Positions 8,411 through 16,732 are shown, counted from the first letter of the stretch. The stretch is 64,000 nucleotides of DNA from Hyphomicrobiales bacterium (GCA_900473685.1 UCNE01000015.1:62001-126000); one strand, 5' to 3'. A program made the numbers and translations. Notes: a model not told the origin generated them from the letters alone.

Positions 8411-8842
8411 ATGGCCTTCGACCGTATGGATTCAGCAACATACCTGTCCAGCCTTCTGGCGAAAAGTTTCTCCCGCGCCCTGCAGGAGAGAGGCCAGAAA
8501 CTCGGCTTTGCCCCCGGCCAGTTTCCAGTCCTGCTGGAGCTGTGGAGCGAGGAGGGGCTGACCCAGAAACAGCTGCTCGACCGCCTCGATATCGAACAGG
8601 CAACGATGGCCAATACTCTCGCCCGGATGGAGCGGGACGGTTTGGTCCTGCGGAAAAAACACCCGACCGACAAGCGCGCCCAGCAGATTTTCCTGACCGC
8701 AAAGGCAAGGGAAATGGAGGGAGAAGCGAAGGAGGCGGCGCTTGCCGCCGATCAATCGTTGCTGTCCGGTTTTCGCCACTTCGAACGGGAACTCATGCTC
8801 GAATATATGCGCATGGCAATCGCCAATGGCGCGCAGAGCTGA
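8411..8842 (+). CDS. MarR-family transcriptional regulator
   Basis: 143 residues. Winged helix-turn-helix: LTQKQLLDRLDIEQATMANTLARME is the recognition region (residues about 52-76), followed by the wing with the conserved DKRAQQIFLT, which matches the DxRxxxxxLT signature. MarR proteins bind DNA as dimers and respond to phenolics or oxidants. Start ATG 8411 has a purine-rich GGGGAGAGG about 11 nt upstream. The gene stands alone ahead of an M20 peptidase gene and no efflux gene adjoins it, so the target is unknown. It may be autoregulated. Confidence 0.9.
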   Translation: MAFDRMDSATYLSSLLAKSFSRALQERGQKLGFAPGQFPVLLELWSEEGLTQKQLLDRLDIEQATMANTLARMERDGLVLRKKHPTDKRAQQIFLTAKAREMEGEAKEAALAADQSLLSGFRHFERELMLEYMRMAIANGAQS

Positions 8843-8947
8843 TGCCATTCGCCGTTCCGGCATGGTGATGATCCATCGATCAAAATATTTTGCTTAAATC
8901 CGGCGCCAACTTTGTCTAGGTTCCGCCGCGACAACAAGGATTCGATC

Positions 8948-10336
8948 ATGACAGCCACGGCCAGCATTCTCACCCGCGCGGACGATAATCTTCCCAAGAG
9001 TCTTGAGCGGCTCTTCGATCTCGTTCGTATTCAGTCGATCTCCACCGATCCGGCTTACAAGGCGGAATGCCGCAAGGCGGCGGAATGGCTGGTTGCCGAG
9101 CTGACGTCCCTGGGTTTCGACGCGTCGGTGCGTGACACACCCGGTCATCCGATGGTCGTTGCCCACCAGGCGGCCGGCAAGGTCGGCGCGCCACACGTGC
9201 TGTTTTATGGTCATTACGATGTCCAGCCGGTCGATCCGCTCAACCTTTGGGACACGGCTCCGTTCGAGCCGTCGATCAAGGAGCTGGACGGCGGCCGCAA
9301 GGTCATCACCGGCCGTGGAACGGCTGACGACAAGGGCCAGCTCCTGACGTTTGTCGAAGCCTGCCGTGCCTTCAAGGAAATCAACGGAGCATTGCCCTGC
9401 GAAGTCACCATCCTGTTCGAGGGTGAGGAAGAATCCGGTTCGCCCTCCCTGAAGCCGTTCCTGGAAGCCAACGCCGCCGAACTGAAGGCCGACTATGCGC
9501 TGGTCTGCGATACCAACATGTGGGACCGCGATACGCCGGCAATCTCGGCTGGCTTGCGTGGCCTCGTCGGCGAGGAAATCGTCATCACCGCCGCTGACCG
9601 CGATCTGCATTCCGGCTATTTCGGTGGTGCCGCCGCCAACCCGATCCATATCCTGTCGCAGATCCTCGCCGGTCTTCACGACGAGACTGGCCGCGTCACG
9701 CTGGACGGTTTCTACGAAGGTGTCGAGGAAACCCCGACGCAGATCAAGGCTGCCTGGGACACACTGGGCATGACGACGGAAAAATTCCTCGGCGAGATCG
9801 GTCTTTCGATCCCGTCCGGCGAAAAGGGCCGTTCGGTGATGGAATTGACCTGGGCCAGACCGACGGCAGAAGTCAACGGCATCTGGGGCGGCTATACCGG
9901 CGAAGGCTTCAAGACCGTGATTGCGGCACAGGCGTCCGCCAAGGTTTCATTCCGCCTCGTCGGCGCCCAGAACCCCGAAAAGGTCCGGGCAGCGTTTCGC
10001 GCCTATGTCACCTCGAAAATCCCGGCCGATTGCTCGGTCGAATTCCACAAGCATGGCGGCTCGCCGGCAATTCAGCTTCCCTACGATTCTGCCTTGCTGA
10101 ACACGGCAAAAACGGCCCTTTCCGACGAATGGCCGAAGCCGGCCGTCTTGATCGGCATGGGCGGCTCGATCCCGATTGTCGGCGATTTCCAGAAGATGCT
10201 CGGCATGGAATCGCTCCTCGTCGGCTTTGGTCTGTCGGACGACCGGATTCATTCACCGAACGAGAAGTACGAGCTGCAGTCTTTCCACAAGGGCATCCGC
10301 TCCTGGATCCGGATTCTCGACGCCCTTGCTGCCTGA
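8948..10336 (+). CDS. M20-family dipeptidase / metallopeptidase
   Basis: 462 residues from ATG 8948, which is preceded by AAGGA. Zinc ligands of the M20 family are visible: His in LFYGHYDVQP, the bridging Asp in GRGTADDKGQL, and the catalytic and binding Glu in FEGEEESGS. A dimerisation lid domain follows (HSGYFGGAAANP) and there is a C-terminal His in DRIHSPNEKYEL. The length and GHYDVQP motif fit the CNDP/ArgE-DapE-like dipeptidase branch rather than DapE (about 380 residues). It is a cytosolic enzyme likely to hydrolyse small peptides or N-acyl amino acids. Exact substrate is unknown. Confidence 0.92.
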   Translation: MTATASILTRADDNLPKSLERLFDLVRIQSISTDPAYKAECRKAAEWLVAELTSLGFDASVRDTPGHPMVVAHQAAGKVGAPHVLFYGHYDVQPVDPLNLWDTAPFEPSIKELDGGRKVITGRGTADDKGQLLTFVEACRAFKEINGALPCEVTILFEGEEESGSPSLKPFLEANAAELKADYALVCDTNMWDRDTPAISAGLRGLVGEEIVITAADRDLHSGYFGGAAANPIHILSQILAGLHDETGRVTLDGFYEGVEETPTQIKAAWDTLGMTTEKFLGEIGLSIPSGEKGRSVMELTWARPTAEVNGIWGGYTGEGFKTVIAAQASAKVSFRLVGAQNPEKVRAAFRAYVTSKIPADCSVEFHKHGGSPAIQLPYDSALLNTAKTALSDEWPKPAVLIGMGGSIPIVGDFQKMLGMESLLVGFGLSDDRIHSPNEKYELQSFHKGIRSWIRILDALAA

Positions 10337-10441
10337 GCATTGCGGCTGTTAACGGTTAGCACCCTTGACCGGGCCGGTCGGGGGTGGTCTTTTCTTGCCG
10401 ATGACATTTCGCCAGCTACAGATTTCAAGAATAATCGCCTC

Positions 10442-11404
10442 ATGAAAATGGTACGCAAACTTGCCTGGCCGGTGATCGGGCTGGCCGCGATCGCATTTTC
10501 GCTTTACGGCCTCTATCATGAGCTTCACGGCCTTTCGGCCGCCGACTTCATGGATAGCCTGAAAGCCGTATCGCTAAAGAGCTGGCTACTCGCCGCAGCC
10601 GCAACGCTTGCCGCCTATGCGGCGCTTGCCGCCTACGATCATCTGGCGCTTGAGCATCTCGGCCACAGGATTTCGCTCAGGTTCATCACCGTGTGCTCCT
10701 TTACGGCCTATGCGCTGTCGCATACGGTCGGAGCTTCGGTCTTTTCCGGTGCCGTCGTGCGCTACAGGGCCTATGGGTCGAAGGGCCTGACGGCAGGAGA
10801 AACCGGTATTCTGGTTGCCTTCTGCTCCTTCACTTTCGCGCTCGGCACGCTGATGCTGGCAGCCGTCGTGCTGTTGATCGAACCGGAAATCACCACCCGT
10901 TTTGCCTCGTTCCTGCCGATCGGCGCGTCCATTTCCACCGGACTGATCATTCTGGCGCTGATCGCGCTCTATGTCGTCGGCAGCCTCGTCGGGTTCCGGC
11001 CGCTGAAGACCCGCTGGTTCCGGCTGGAATATCCGAAACCGTCGCTGGCGCTGCGCCAGTTGGTGATTGCGCCGGTCGAACTGATTGCCGCTGCCGGAAT
11101 CATCTATTTCGCCCTGCCGGAGGCCGGAAATCCCGGTTACCTGGTCATTCTTGGGGTGTTTCTGGCCTCGTTCTCGGCGGCGCTCCTCTCGCATGCGCCT
11201 GGCGGTCTTGGCGTTCTGGAACTGGTGTTCATCGCGGCACTTCCTGAAATGGACCCAGCCGGTGTTCTTGCCGGGCTTGCCATCTTCCGCCTGTTCTACC
11301 TGATCGTGCCGTTCCTGATTGCACTGACCGTCGTGGTCATTTTCGAACGTGGCCAGTTTCTTGCGGGACGCAGAGCCGAGACGGGCGAAAAGAACGGCGG
11401 CTGA
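10442..11404 (+). CDS. YbhN/UPF0104 family membrane protein (flippase-like)
   Basis: 320 residues from ATG 10442 (MKMVRKLAWPVIG); the upstream extension to 10340 is ignored. There are about eight hydrophobic segments, including LAWPVIGLAAIAFSLYGLY, SWLLAAAATLAAYAALAAY, GILVAFCSFTFALGTLMLAAV and VILGVFLASFSAALL. The SHAPGGLGVLE motif near residue 245 is typical of the lysylphosphatidylglycerol-synthase transmembrane-region / UPF0104 family. The soluble synthase domain of MprF is absent, so lipid aminoacylation is not expected; lipid or isoprenoid transport is the usual guess. It follows the M20 gene by about 105 bp and converges on a secreted protein gene. Confidence 0.85.
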   Translation: MKMVRKLAWPVIGLAAIAFSLYGLYHELHGLSAADFMDSLKAVSLKSWLLAAAATLAAYAALAAYDHLALEHLGHRISLRFITVCSFTAYALSHTVGASVFSGAVVRYRAYGSKGLTAGETGILVAFCSFTFALGTLMLAAVVLLIEPEITTRFASFLPIGASISTGLIILALIALYVVGSLVGFRPLKTRWFRLEYPKPSLALRQLVIAPVELIAAAGIIYFALPEAGNPGYLVILGVFLASFSAALLSHAPGGLGVLELVFIAALPEMDPAGVLAGLAIFRLFYLIVPFLIALTVVVIFERGQFLAGRRAETGEKNGG

Positions 11405-11419
11405 TCCTGCCGCTTAATC

Positions 11420-11908
11420 CTATGATGGGGGATGGCAGACTTTCGGCAGTGCCTTCTCCAGCGGGCCTACGACCTTCTCCAGTTCGGCGCTTTCGATCTG
11501 CAGCGGCGTGAAGGGCGGCTCCTGAATGGCGGCATTGACGATCCGGGTGACGTAGCAACCAGCGAAGATCTTTTCCTTGCCACCTTTCTCCGTCGATTTG
11601 ATCGCCACGGGAACCGGAGCGTAGATGCTGCCGGCAGCACCTTCCTGTGTCACCGGGCCGATCAGCACCTGCACATCCACAGTCTTTTCGTAGCCCTTTA
11701 CGAACGTCTCGTAGCTATCGAGCGGTTCGCTGAAATAGCTGTAGGCGCGCGCATATTCGTGACGGTTGATGGCATTGTAGAGCGAGCGGACAAGAGCGGG
11801 CCCGTCCGAGCGGTCGTCGGCGTAGGCCGCTTGGTCCTGGGCGCCCGCATAAAGGGCGGAGCCGGTCAGAGTAACGGCGGTCAGAAGGGAGATGAGGATG
11901 GTTTTCAT
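11420..11908 (-). CDS. Exported hypothetical protein
   Basis: 162 residues from ATG 11908, eight bases after AGGAG; GTG 11914 is in frame but too close to it. The N terminus MKTILISLLTAVTLTGSALYAGAQ is a signal peptide with probable cleavage after AGA-Q, so the protein is periplasmic. The remainder (SLYNAINRHEYARAYSYFS) looks like a small helical/NTF2-like fold, with two Cys (in FAGCYVTRIV and KVCHPPS) that could form a disulfide. No family is recognised with confidence. It converges on the YbhN gene. Confidence 0.75.
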   Translation of the reverse strand: MKTILISLLTAVTLTGSALYAGAQDQAAYADDRSDGPALVRSLYNAINRHEYARAYSYFSEPLDSYETFVKGYEKTVDVQVLIGPVTQEGAAGSIYAPVPVAIKSTEKGGKEKIFAGCYVTRIVNAAIQEPPFTPLQIESAELEKVVGPLEKALPKVCHPPS

Positions 11909-12029
11909 CGGCACGGCTCCTGTTGTTCACAGTAAGCTTCAATGCGGATGCGGCGATTTAAAGGTACGGCGCCGTTTTCAGTTCAGTAAACCCGCGCTGC
12001 CCAGGCCGAATGTCGGATAGGCCTGGTCC

Positions 12030-12063
12030 AGAAAAACAAAAAGGCCGGGAAAACCCGACCTTT
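12030..12063 (-). terminator. Rho-independent terminator of the cold-shock gene
   Basis: On the minus strand AAAGGTCGGG pairs with CCCGGCCTTT (one G-T pair) around a TTTT loop, and a T-rich tract (TTGTTTTT) follows. It lies about 90 bp beyond the csp stop codon. Confidence 0.85.
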
Positions 12064-12153
12064 CACAACACGCTTCAACACACCTGCCGGTACATCCGTG
12101 GTCAACCGCGGAAGCGCATTTCTCCGGCGCGGATTATCGCGCCAGATTTGATA

Positions 12154-12363
12154 TTAAGCGGCCTGCAGGTTGTCTGCAGACATCTTGCCGGACTTGCGGT
12201 CCTTGACGAGCTCGAAGCTGATCTTCTGGCCGTCGTTGAGGCCGCGCATGCCAGCGCGTTCAACAGCAGAAATGTGGACGAAAACGTCCTGGCTGCCGTC
12301 GTCCGGCTGGATGAAGCCGAAGCCCTTTGTGGAATTAAACCATTTTACTGTGCCAGTGGCCAT
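12154..12363 (-). CDS. Cold-shock domain protein (CspA family)
   Basis: 69 residues from ATG 12363 ([21 protein letters not shown]); the longer upstream frame is 5' UTR. It carries both RNA-binding motifs, RNP1 (KGFGFIQP, residues about 13-20) and RNP2 (VFVHIS, residues about 28-33), in a five-stranded OB fold. It acts as an RNA chaperone binding single-stranded nucleic acid. A good promoter at 12508-12536 implies an untranslated leader of about 135 nt, as in other csp genes where the leader governs temperature response. Its own terminator follows, so it is monocistronic. Confidence 0.96.
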   Translation of the reverse strand: MATGTVKWFNSTKGFGFIQPDDGSQDVFVHISAVERAGMRGLNDGQKISFELVKDRKSGKMSADNLQAA

Positions 12364-12507
12364 AACGATCCCTTTCTCTAGCAAATTATGTTGAACCATC
12401 CCGCAAACGTTACGGAAGGGCTTTTGTTCGAATCTGAAGGAAAGTTCGTCCGATTGCGCGCAAAGTCGCAAAAACCAAAGTCATCTAACAAATATCGACC
12501 AAAGCTC

Positions 12508-12536
12508 AGATAGGTTGCCGGGCTCCGCTAGTCAAG
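12508..12536 (-). promoter_or_regulatory. Housekeeping promoter for the cold-shock gene
   Basis: On the minus strand CTTGAC, 17 nt, then CTATCT: a near-consensus rhizobial sigma-70 promoter (CTTGAC-N17-CTATAT). The transcription start would be near 12500, leaving a long 5' leader before ATG 12363. Confidence 0.75.
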
Positions 12537-12753
12537 TTTTATTATTGCCGTTTCGCCGGACGCCTTGTTTTCGTTGGGTTTTATAAGATGAGATTGGCGA
12601 TAATCAGACGCCGTTTTTCGATTCACCAGTAAAATTCGTCCGTCGTGATCATCATTCGCGCAGAGCGCGGACCGTATTTTTGGGTCGCCTGGTTGATTTA
12701 TCCGGTGGCAGCGTCATCTCCCGTTCATCACTGTTTTGAGTGGAGGACAAAAG

Positions 12754-12906
12754 ATGCCGAAATTCCTGATCGCTGCCGTCTGCCTGGCCCTGCTTACCCT
12801 CTCCGGGTGTGCCAACACGGTGCGCGGCATGAAGCAAGATGGCGTGCAGACCAGCAATGCGCTGGATGATGCGACCCATCGGATCGCTCGCGCCAACACA
12901 AACTGA
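12754..12906 (+). CDS. Entericidin-like small lipoprotein
   Basis: 50 residues: MPKFLIAAVCLALLTLSGCA, then NTVRGMKQDGVQTSNALDDA and a short polar tail. A signal sequence and lipobox LSGC place the lipidated Cys at residue 19. The NTVRGMKQDG core is the entericidin A/B signature. Start ATG 12754 follows GGAGG at 12742-12746. In E. coli, entericidins are small envelope lipoproteins under stress control; in rhizobia such genes are common with no clear toxin role. A hairpin terminator lies about 55 bp downstream. Confidence 0.88.
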   Translation: MPKFLIAAVCLALLTLSGCANTVRGMKQDGVQTSNALDDATHRIARANTN

Positions 12907-12955
12907 CGGCGAATTTTACAGGACGATAGGCTTGGGGGAGGGACTCCCATAGCTG

Positions 12956-12985
12956 CAGCAAAAAGGCCCCGGTAATGGGGCCTTT
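12956..12985 (-). terminator. Bidirectional hairpin terminator
   Basis: AAAGGCCCC (12962-12970) and GGGGCCTTT (12977-12985) form a perfect 9-bp stem with a 6-nt loop. On the minus strand the stem runs into TTTTT, matching the end of the gene at 13003. It can also stop entericidin transcription on the plus strand. Confidence 0.8.
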
Positions 12986-13002
12986 CAGTCGTGAAACAAT
13001 TG

Positions 13003-13329
13003 TTACCAGTACCGCCGGCGTGGCGGCTCGGGCTCTTGGCGGGTAGCGGCGCCCAGCAAAAAGCCAATTGCACCGCCGACCAGCAGCGCAAGGGTCAATG
13101 CGCTTCCTGCTGCTGCCGGATGGTCGCGTGCCGTCTGCGCAATGGCGCTGCCTTCCGCGCGGGCGACACTTGCTGCTTTTCTCGCGACGGGAGCCGCGGC
13201 ATCGATGACGCCGGACGCCCGGTCGCGAACATCGCTGTAGGCCTGCGCGCCCTGGGCGCTGACGATCTTGGAAAGGCGCGCCACTTCGGCCCGCAGGGAT
13301 TCAATCTCGCTATTGGTTGTTTCGGCCAT
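13003..13329 (-). CDS. ElaB/YqjD/DUF883-like membrane-anchored protein
   Basis: 108 residues (MAETTNSEIESLRAEVARLSK). An amphipathic N-terminal helix of about 60 residues is followed by DHPAAAGSALTLALLVGGAIGFLLG, a single C-terminal transmembrane helix, and a short Arg-rich tail. This layout matches ElaB/YqjD-type proteins, which in E. coli are inner-membrane, stationary-phase proteins that bind ribosomes. ATG 13329 is 8 nt from AGGAG; GTG 13332 is 5 nt away and equally possible. A GGAAC-N16-CGTT promoter upstream indicates general-stress (EcfG) control. Confidence 0.8.
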   Translation of the reverse strand: MAETTNSEIESLRAEVARLSKIVSAQGAQAYSDVRDRASGVIDAAAPVARKAASVARAEGSAIAQTARDHPAAAGSALTLALLVGGAIGFLLGAATRQEPEPPRRRYW

Positions 13330-13356
13330 CACTGGTTCTCCTGTTGCCGGTAGACA

Positions 13357-13381
13357 AACGGCTGCCTGGCAAAATGGTTCC
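13357..13381 (-). promoter_or_regulatory. EcfG-type general stress promoter
   Basis: On the minus strand GGAAC (13381-13377), exactly 16 nt, then CGTT (13360-13357), about 28 bp upstream of the DUF883-like start. GGAAC-N16/17-CGTT is the established consensus of the alphaproteobacterial general stress sigma factor (EcfG/RpoE2). Confidence 0.7.
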
Positions 13382-13445
13382 CGGGAATGGAAAGCCTTCC
13401 GTGCGGCACGTCAATTCCGCTGTGCCGCACATGGAGTAACAAGGT

Positions 13446-13592
13446 TTAAAGGCTCACACGCCGCGCGTGTTTGTCGGCGGCCTTTTTATCGCCGGCTGCC
13501 TGATCGAGGATGTCGCGGGCATCTTCGACAGATATCCGATGTTTCTTCGCGAAAGAGATCGGTTCGTAAGGCTTGTCTGATGAGGTCGACAT
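13446..13592 (-). CDS. Small DUF3606-like protein
   Basis: 48 residues from ATG 13592 (MSTSSDKPYEPISFAKKHRI), preceded by AAGGAG at a 7-nt spacing. The centre (PISFAKKHRISVEDARDILD) matches the DUF3606-type pattern Y/F-FAKKHGIS-x3-ARDL, a short helix-turn-helix-like stretch found in many small rhizobial stress proteins. Function is unknown. It lies with an entericidin-like and an ElaB-like gene in a cluster of very small proteins of the kind often under general-stress control. Confidence 0.7.
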   Translation of the reverse strand: MSTSSDKPYEPISFAKKHRISVEDARDILDQAAGDKKAADKHARRVSL

Positions 13593-13997
13593 TGATGGTC
13601 TCCTTGGATCGTTATTCGAGGCCCTTGGAACGCTTAACGTCACAAAGGCGTCCTTCCCGTGGTGAAACGGTTTAACAGAAGGGTAGCAGTCGGATCAGAG
13701 AATTAAGGACATGCTTGCCGCATGTTTCAAAAATCTGTTGCGCGGATTTGAGTTGGCCGCGCTGAAGCGATGGATTTGCTTCAGGCACCGCAGTGGGTAC
13801 AGGACCACTACATGGCGATTCTTGCCGCATTCCGCAAGTGCGCTTGCGCATCTGTGATTTGGCGGCGGGTGATAGCGGGCAGTTAACGCCCCCTTAAATC
13901 GCCGCATTTACACTTCATCGCACGGGGCGAAATCGTGCGTTGCGGCTTGTCTGCCGTCTGCGCTCCCCAAGGCAAGCTGGAGCAGACCCACCCCGAC
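13593..13997. other. Intergenic region upstream of the PBP gene
   Basis: About 400 bp without a convincing gene. The short plus-strand frame from ATG 13769 (38 codons) shows no family features. No clear promoter or strong hairpin was identified, and the region must hold the PBP1A promoter. Confidence 0.4.
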
Positions 13998-16241
13998 ATG
14001 GCAGGAAATCGGACTTCAGAGCAGAGGATAGAACCTTCCTTCGAGGGTGGACGCGGTCGTGATGACGGCGAACTGCGCATGAATGCTGGTGAGCGTGTCA
14101 GTGGTGGGGGCAGGAAATCCGCTGGGTCAAAGCCTGCGGCCAAGAAGGCCAAGCTACGAAAGGATCGCGGGCGTGGCGGTTCGCGTGGCGGCGGCGGTCT
14201 GACGGGCCTGATCCGGTCGCTGGTCTATTGGTGCGTTGTTCTCGGAATCTGGGGCGCCATCGGCGTCGGCGGGCTGGTGCTCTATTACGGATCGCGCATG
14301 CCGAGCGCCACCACCTGGGCCATTCCGGACCGGCCACCGAACGTCAAGATCCTCGCCGTCAGTGGCGACATCATTGCCAACCGTGGCGCCACCGGCGGCG
14401 AGGCGCTGTCGCTCGAAAACATGTCGCCCTACATTCCGCAAGCCGTCATTGCCATCGAAGACCGCCGCTTCTATTCGCATTTCGGTGTCGATCCGCTCGG
14501 TCTGGCGCGGGCCATGCTGACCAACATCACCACCGGACGCATGGTGCAGGGCGGCTCGACGCTGACCCAGCAGCTCGCCAAGAACCTGTTCCTGTCACCG
14601 GAACGCACGCTTGAGCGCAAGGTGCAGGAAGTGCTTCTCTCGATCTGGCTGGAGCAGAAATATACTAAGGATCAGATCCTTGCGATGTACCTGAACCGTG
14701 TGTTCTTCGGGTCCAACGCCTATGGTGTCGAAGCGGCCTCGCGGCGTTATTTCAACAAGTCCGCCCGGGATGTGAACCTGGGGGAGGCGGCGCTGCTTGC
14801 AGGGCTCTTGAAAGCACCGTCGCGCCTGTCGCCGGCGCGCGATCCGAAGGCTGCGGAAGAGCGGGCTCAGGTCGTGCTTGGCGCCATGCGCGAGGAAGGC
14901 TTTATTACCGACAGCGAAATCAAGACCGCGATGTCGCAGACGCCGACCAAGGCGAAGAGCTTTTGGTCTGGCGCGCAATATTATGTTGCCGACATGGTCA
15001 TGGACCAGCTGCCGGGCATGGTCGGCGAAATCAGCCAGGATCTGATCGTCGATACGACGCTCGATCTCAATCTGGAAAAGAAGGCAGAGGAAACGCTGGC
15101 CGAAAGCCTCGATGCCTCCGGGCAGAAGCTGGATGTCTCGCAGGCCGCTCTGGTCTCGATCGACGGCACCGGCGCCATCCGTGCTTTGGTCGGCGGCCGC
15201 GACTATGCCGAAAGCCAGTTCGACCGCGCCGTCAAGGCGAGGCGTCAGCCGGGTTCGGCCTTCAAGCCTTTCGTCTATGCTGCCGCGATGGAAATCGGCC
15301 GCACACCGATGTCGATCCGCAACGATGCGCCGGTCAGGATCGGCAATTGGACGCCGGAAAACTACGACCAGAAATATCGCGGCGAGGTGTCGCTCGCCAA
15401 TGCGCTTGCCAATTCGCTCAACACGATTGCCGCCCAGCTGGTGATGGAAGTCGGGCCGCAGAATGTCATCAAGCTGGCGCGCCGGCTCGGTATCGAATCC
15501 GAAATGCAGTCCAATGCCTCGATCGCGCTTGGAACTTCCGAGGTCAGCCTGGTCGAGCTGACGTCGGCCTATGCCCCCTTCATGAATGGCGGCTTCAAGG
15601 CGACACCGCATGTGATCCGGCGGATTTCGACGGCCGATGGCACCGTTCTCTATGAAAATACCTATGACAATCCGCCCCGCGTGCTTGATCCGGCTGTGGT
15701 CAGCGAGATGAACCAGATGATGGTCGGTGTGATCGATCATGGCACCGGCAAGGCTGCCCGGCTGAAGGGTTGGCAGGCGGCCGGCAAATCGGGCACGACG
15801 CAGTCTTTCCGTGATGCGCTGTTCGTCGGCTTCACCAACAATCTGACCACCGGGGTCTGGTTTGGCAACGATGACGGTAAGTCCATGAAGAAGGTCACCG
15901 GCGGCGGTCTTCCGGCCAAGGCCTGGCATGATTTCATGACGGCCGCCCATGAGGGCCTGTCGCCGTCACCGGTCTTCGGGACGACCGGTGTCCAACCGAC
16001 ATTCGACGACAATCAGGCCGCACCCGAAAGCGTTGGCGATGTTATCTCCGGCACGTTCGGTAATGGGGCGGCGGATGAATTTCCGCAGGCACCCGTCGCC
16101 AACGGACAGACGGCTGGCACGCAGGATTTCGATCAGCCGGCGCAGGCGGCAAATTCCGGGCTTACACCACCGGCCGATGTCGGCGAGACCACTGGTGCGA
16201 CCCGCCGTACGACACTGTTCGACATCCTGACTGGCGGTTGA
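13998..16241 (+). CDS. Penicillin-binding protein 1A family bifunctional peptidoglycan synthase
   Basis: 747 residues from ATG 13998; GTG 13935 and ATG 14079 are alternatives with no better ribosome-binding site. A Lys/Gly/Arg-rich cytoplasmic tail precedes one transmembrane helix (LVYWCVVLGIWGAIGVGGLVLYY). The GT51 glycosyltransferase has its catalytic Glu in IAIEDRRFYSHFGVD and the GGSTLTQQLAKN motif. The transpeptidase has the nucleophile Ser in GSAFKPFVY (SxxK), then SLN (SxN) and KSGT (KTG-type). It polymerises and cross-links peptidoglycan in the periplasm. A Pro/Gln-rich C-terminal tail of about 90 residues is probably disordered. A hairpin overlaps its stop codon. Confidence 0.94.
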   Translation: MAGNRTSEQRIEPSFEGGRGRDDGELRMNAGERVSGGGRKSAGSKPAAKKAKLRKDRGRGGSRGGGGLTGLIRSLVYWCVVLGIWGAIGVGGLVLYYGSRMPSATTWAIPDRPPNVKILAVSGDIIANRGATGGEALSLENMSPYIPQAVIAIEDRRFYSHFGVDPLGLARAMLTNITTGRMVQGGSTLTQQLAKNLFLSPERTLERKVQEVLLSIWLEQKYTKDQILAMYLNRVFFGSNAYGVEAASRRYFNKSARDVNLGEAALLAGLLKAPSRLSPARDPKAAEERAQVVLGAMREEGFITDSEIKTAMSQTPTKAKSFWSGAQYYVADMVMDQLPGMVGEISQDLIVDTTLDLNLEKKAEETLAESLDASGQKLDVSQAALVSIDGTGAIRALVGGRDYAESQFDRAVKARRQPGSAFKPFVYAAAMEIGRTPMSIRNDAPVRIGNWTPENYDQKYRGEVSLANALANSLNTIAAQLVMEVGPQNVIKLARRLGIESEMQSNASIALGTSEVSLVELTSAYAPFMNGGFKATPHVIRRISTADGTVLYENTYDNPPRVLDPAVVSEMNQMMVGVIDHGTGKAARLKGWQAAGKSGTTQSFRDALFVGFTNNLTTGVWFGNDDGKSMKKVTGGGLPAKAWHDFMTAAHEGLSPSPVFGTTGVQPTFDDNQAAPESVGDVISGTFGNGAADEFPQAPVANGQTAGTQDFDQPAQAANSGLTPPADVGETTGATRRTTLFDILTGG

Positions 16242-16257
16242 ACCGCAACCGCCGTTT
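16233..16257 (+). terminator. Hairpin at the PBP stop codon
   Basis: GGCGGTTG (16233-16240) pairs with CAACCGCC (16246-16253) around a 5-nt loop, followed by GTTT. The stop codon TGA (16239-16241) spans the end of the stem and the loop. It is probably a terminator, with a weak T-run. Confidence 0.5.
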
Positions 16258-16315
16258 GGTGCTCCTGACGATGGGGTTGGTTTTCCATGTATGGCCGAGC
16301 CGGTTTCAACAGTTG

Positions 16316-16684
16316 CTATCCCCAAGCGATGACAACGTTTTCCGGCTCGATCGGGTGATCGATCCGGACACGAATCCGAGTTTTCGCGGACGGCACGTGT
16401 GCGCTGGCGAATTCAGGCTCGATGGCATCAAACAAGATAAGTTCGTTATTGGGGGTGTTCAAAATCCCGTCGAAATCAGGTTTTCTTATCCCTGTAATTT
16501 CTGAAATTGGTCCGAACGTCACATTGGTATCTCCGTCGCTCCAATAGCAAGCCGAAACGTTGATGCAGTCAGAGGAAGAAAATATTCCTTGCCTGTCCAT
16601 GTGGAGAGGAATCTTCACATTGCGACGACCTGCAACATAGATACTCAGGTATTCGGGCGTGATTGTAATTCTCTTTACGGACAT
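16316..16684 (-). CDS. Putative immunity protein, copy 1
   Basis: 122 residues from ATG 16684, preceded by AAGGAAGAGA. About 90% identical to the neighbouring gene at 16784-17152. It is small, acidic at its C-terminal end and beta-rich by eye (RRNVKIPLHMDRQGIF, TNVTFGPI, NELILFDAIEPEF), with no signal peptide or transmembrane segment. Function is inferred from context only: two near-identical small cytoplasmic proteins immediately downstream of a candidate nuclease toxin. No immunity family is recognised by motif. GC content is visibly lower than the flanking housekeeping genes. Substitutions relative to copy 2 include K/N, S/P, C/Y, K/E and RVRI/RIWM, so specificity may differ. Confidence 0.7.
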   Translation of the reverse strand: MSVKRITITPEYLSIYVAGRRNVKIPLHMDRQGIFSSSDCINVSACYWSDGDTNVTFGPISEITGIRKPDFDGILNTPNNELILFDAIEPEFASAHVPSAKTRIRVRIDHPIEPENVVIAWG

Positions 16685-16732
16685 CAATTAGTCTCTTCCT
16701 TGAGATATCAGTCCGCATTGTTATTTACTGCG
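16682..16732 (-). pseudogene. Fossil of the toxin C-terminus upstream of immunity copy 1
   Basis: The minus strand here reads RSK-stop-QCGLISQGRD-stop, matching codon for codon the toxin tail CSKSQGGLISKGRY at 17156-17200, with an in-frame stop and several substitutions. Homology ends about 50 bp upstream of the copy 1 start. The repeated unit is therefore the toxin 3' end plus the immunity gene. Confidence 0.75.

Noticed and set aside
13769-13885. 38-codon plus-strand frame upstream of the PBP gene
   Set aside because: No ribosome-binding site and no recognisable feature.
14595-15950. 451-codon minus-strand frame inside the PBP gene
   Set aside because: Antisense shadow of a well-supported penicillin-binding protein gene.
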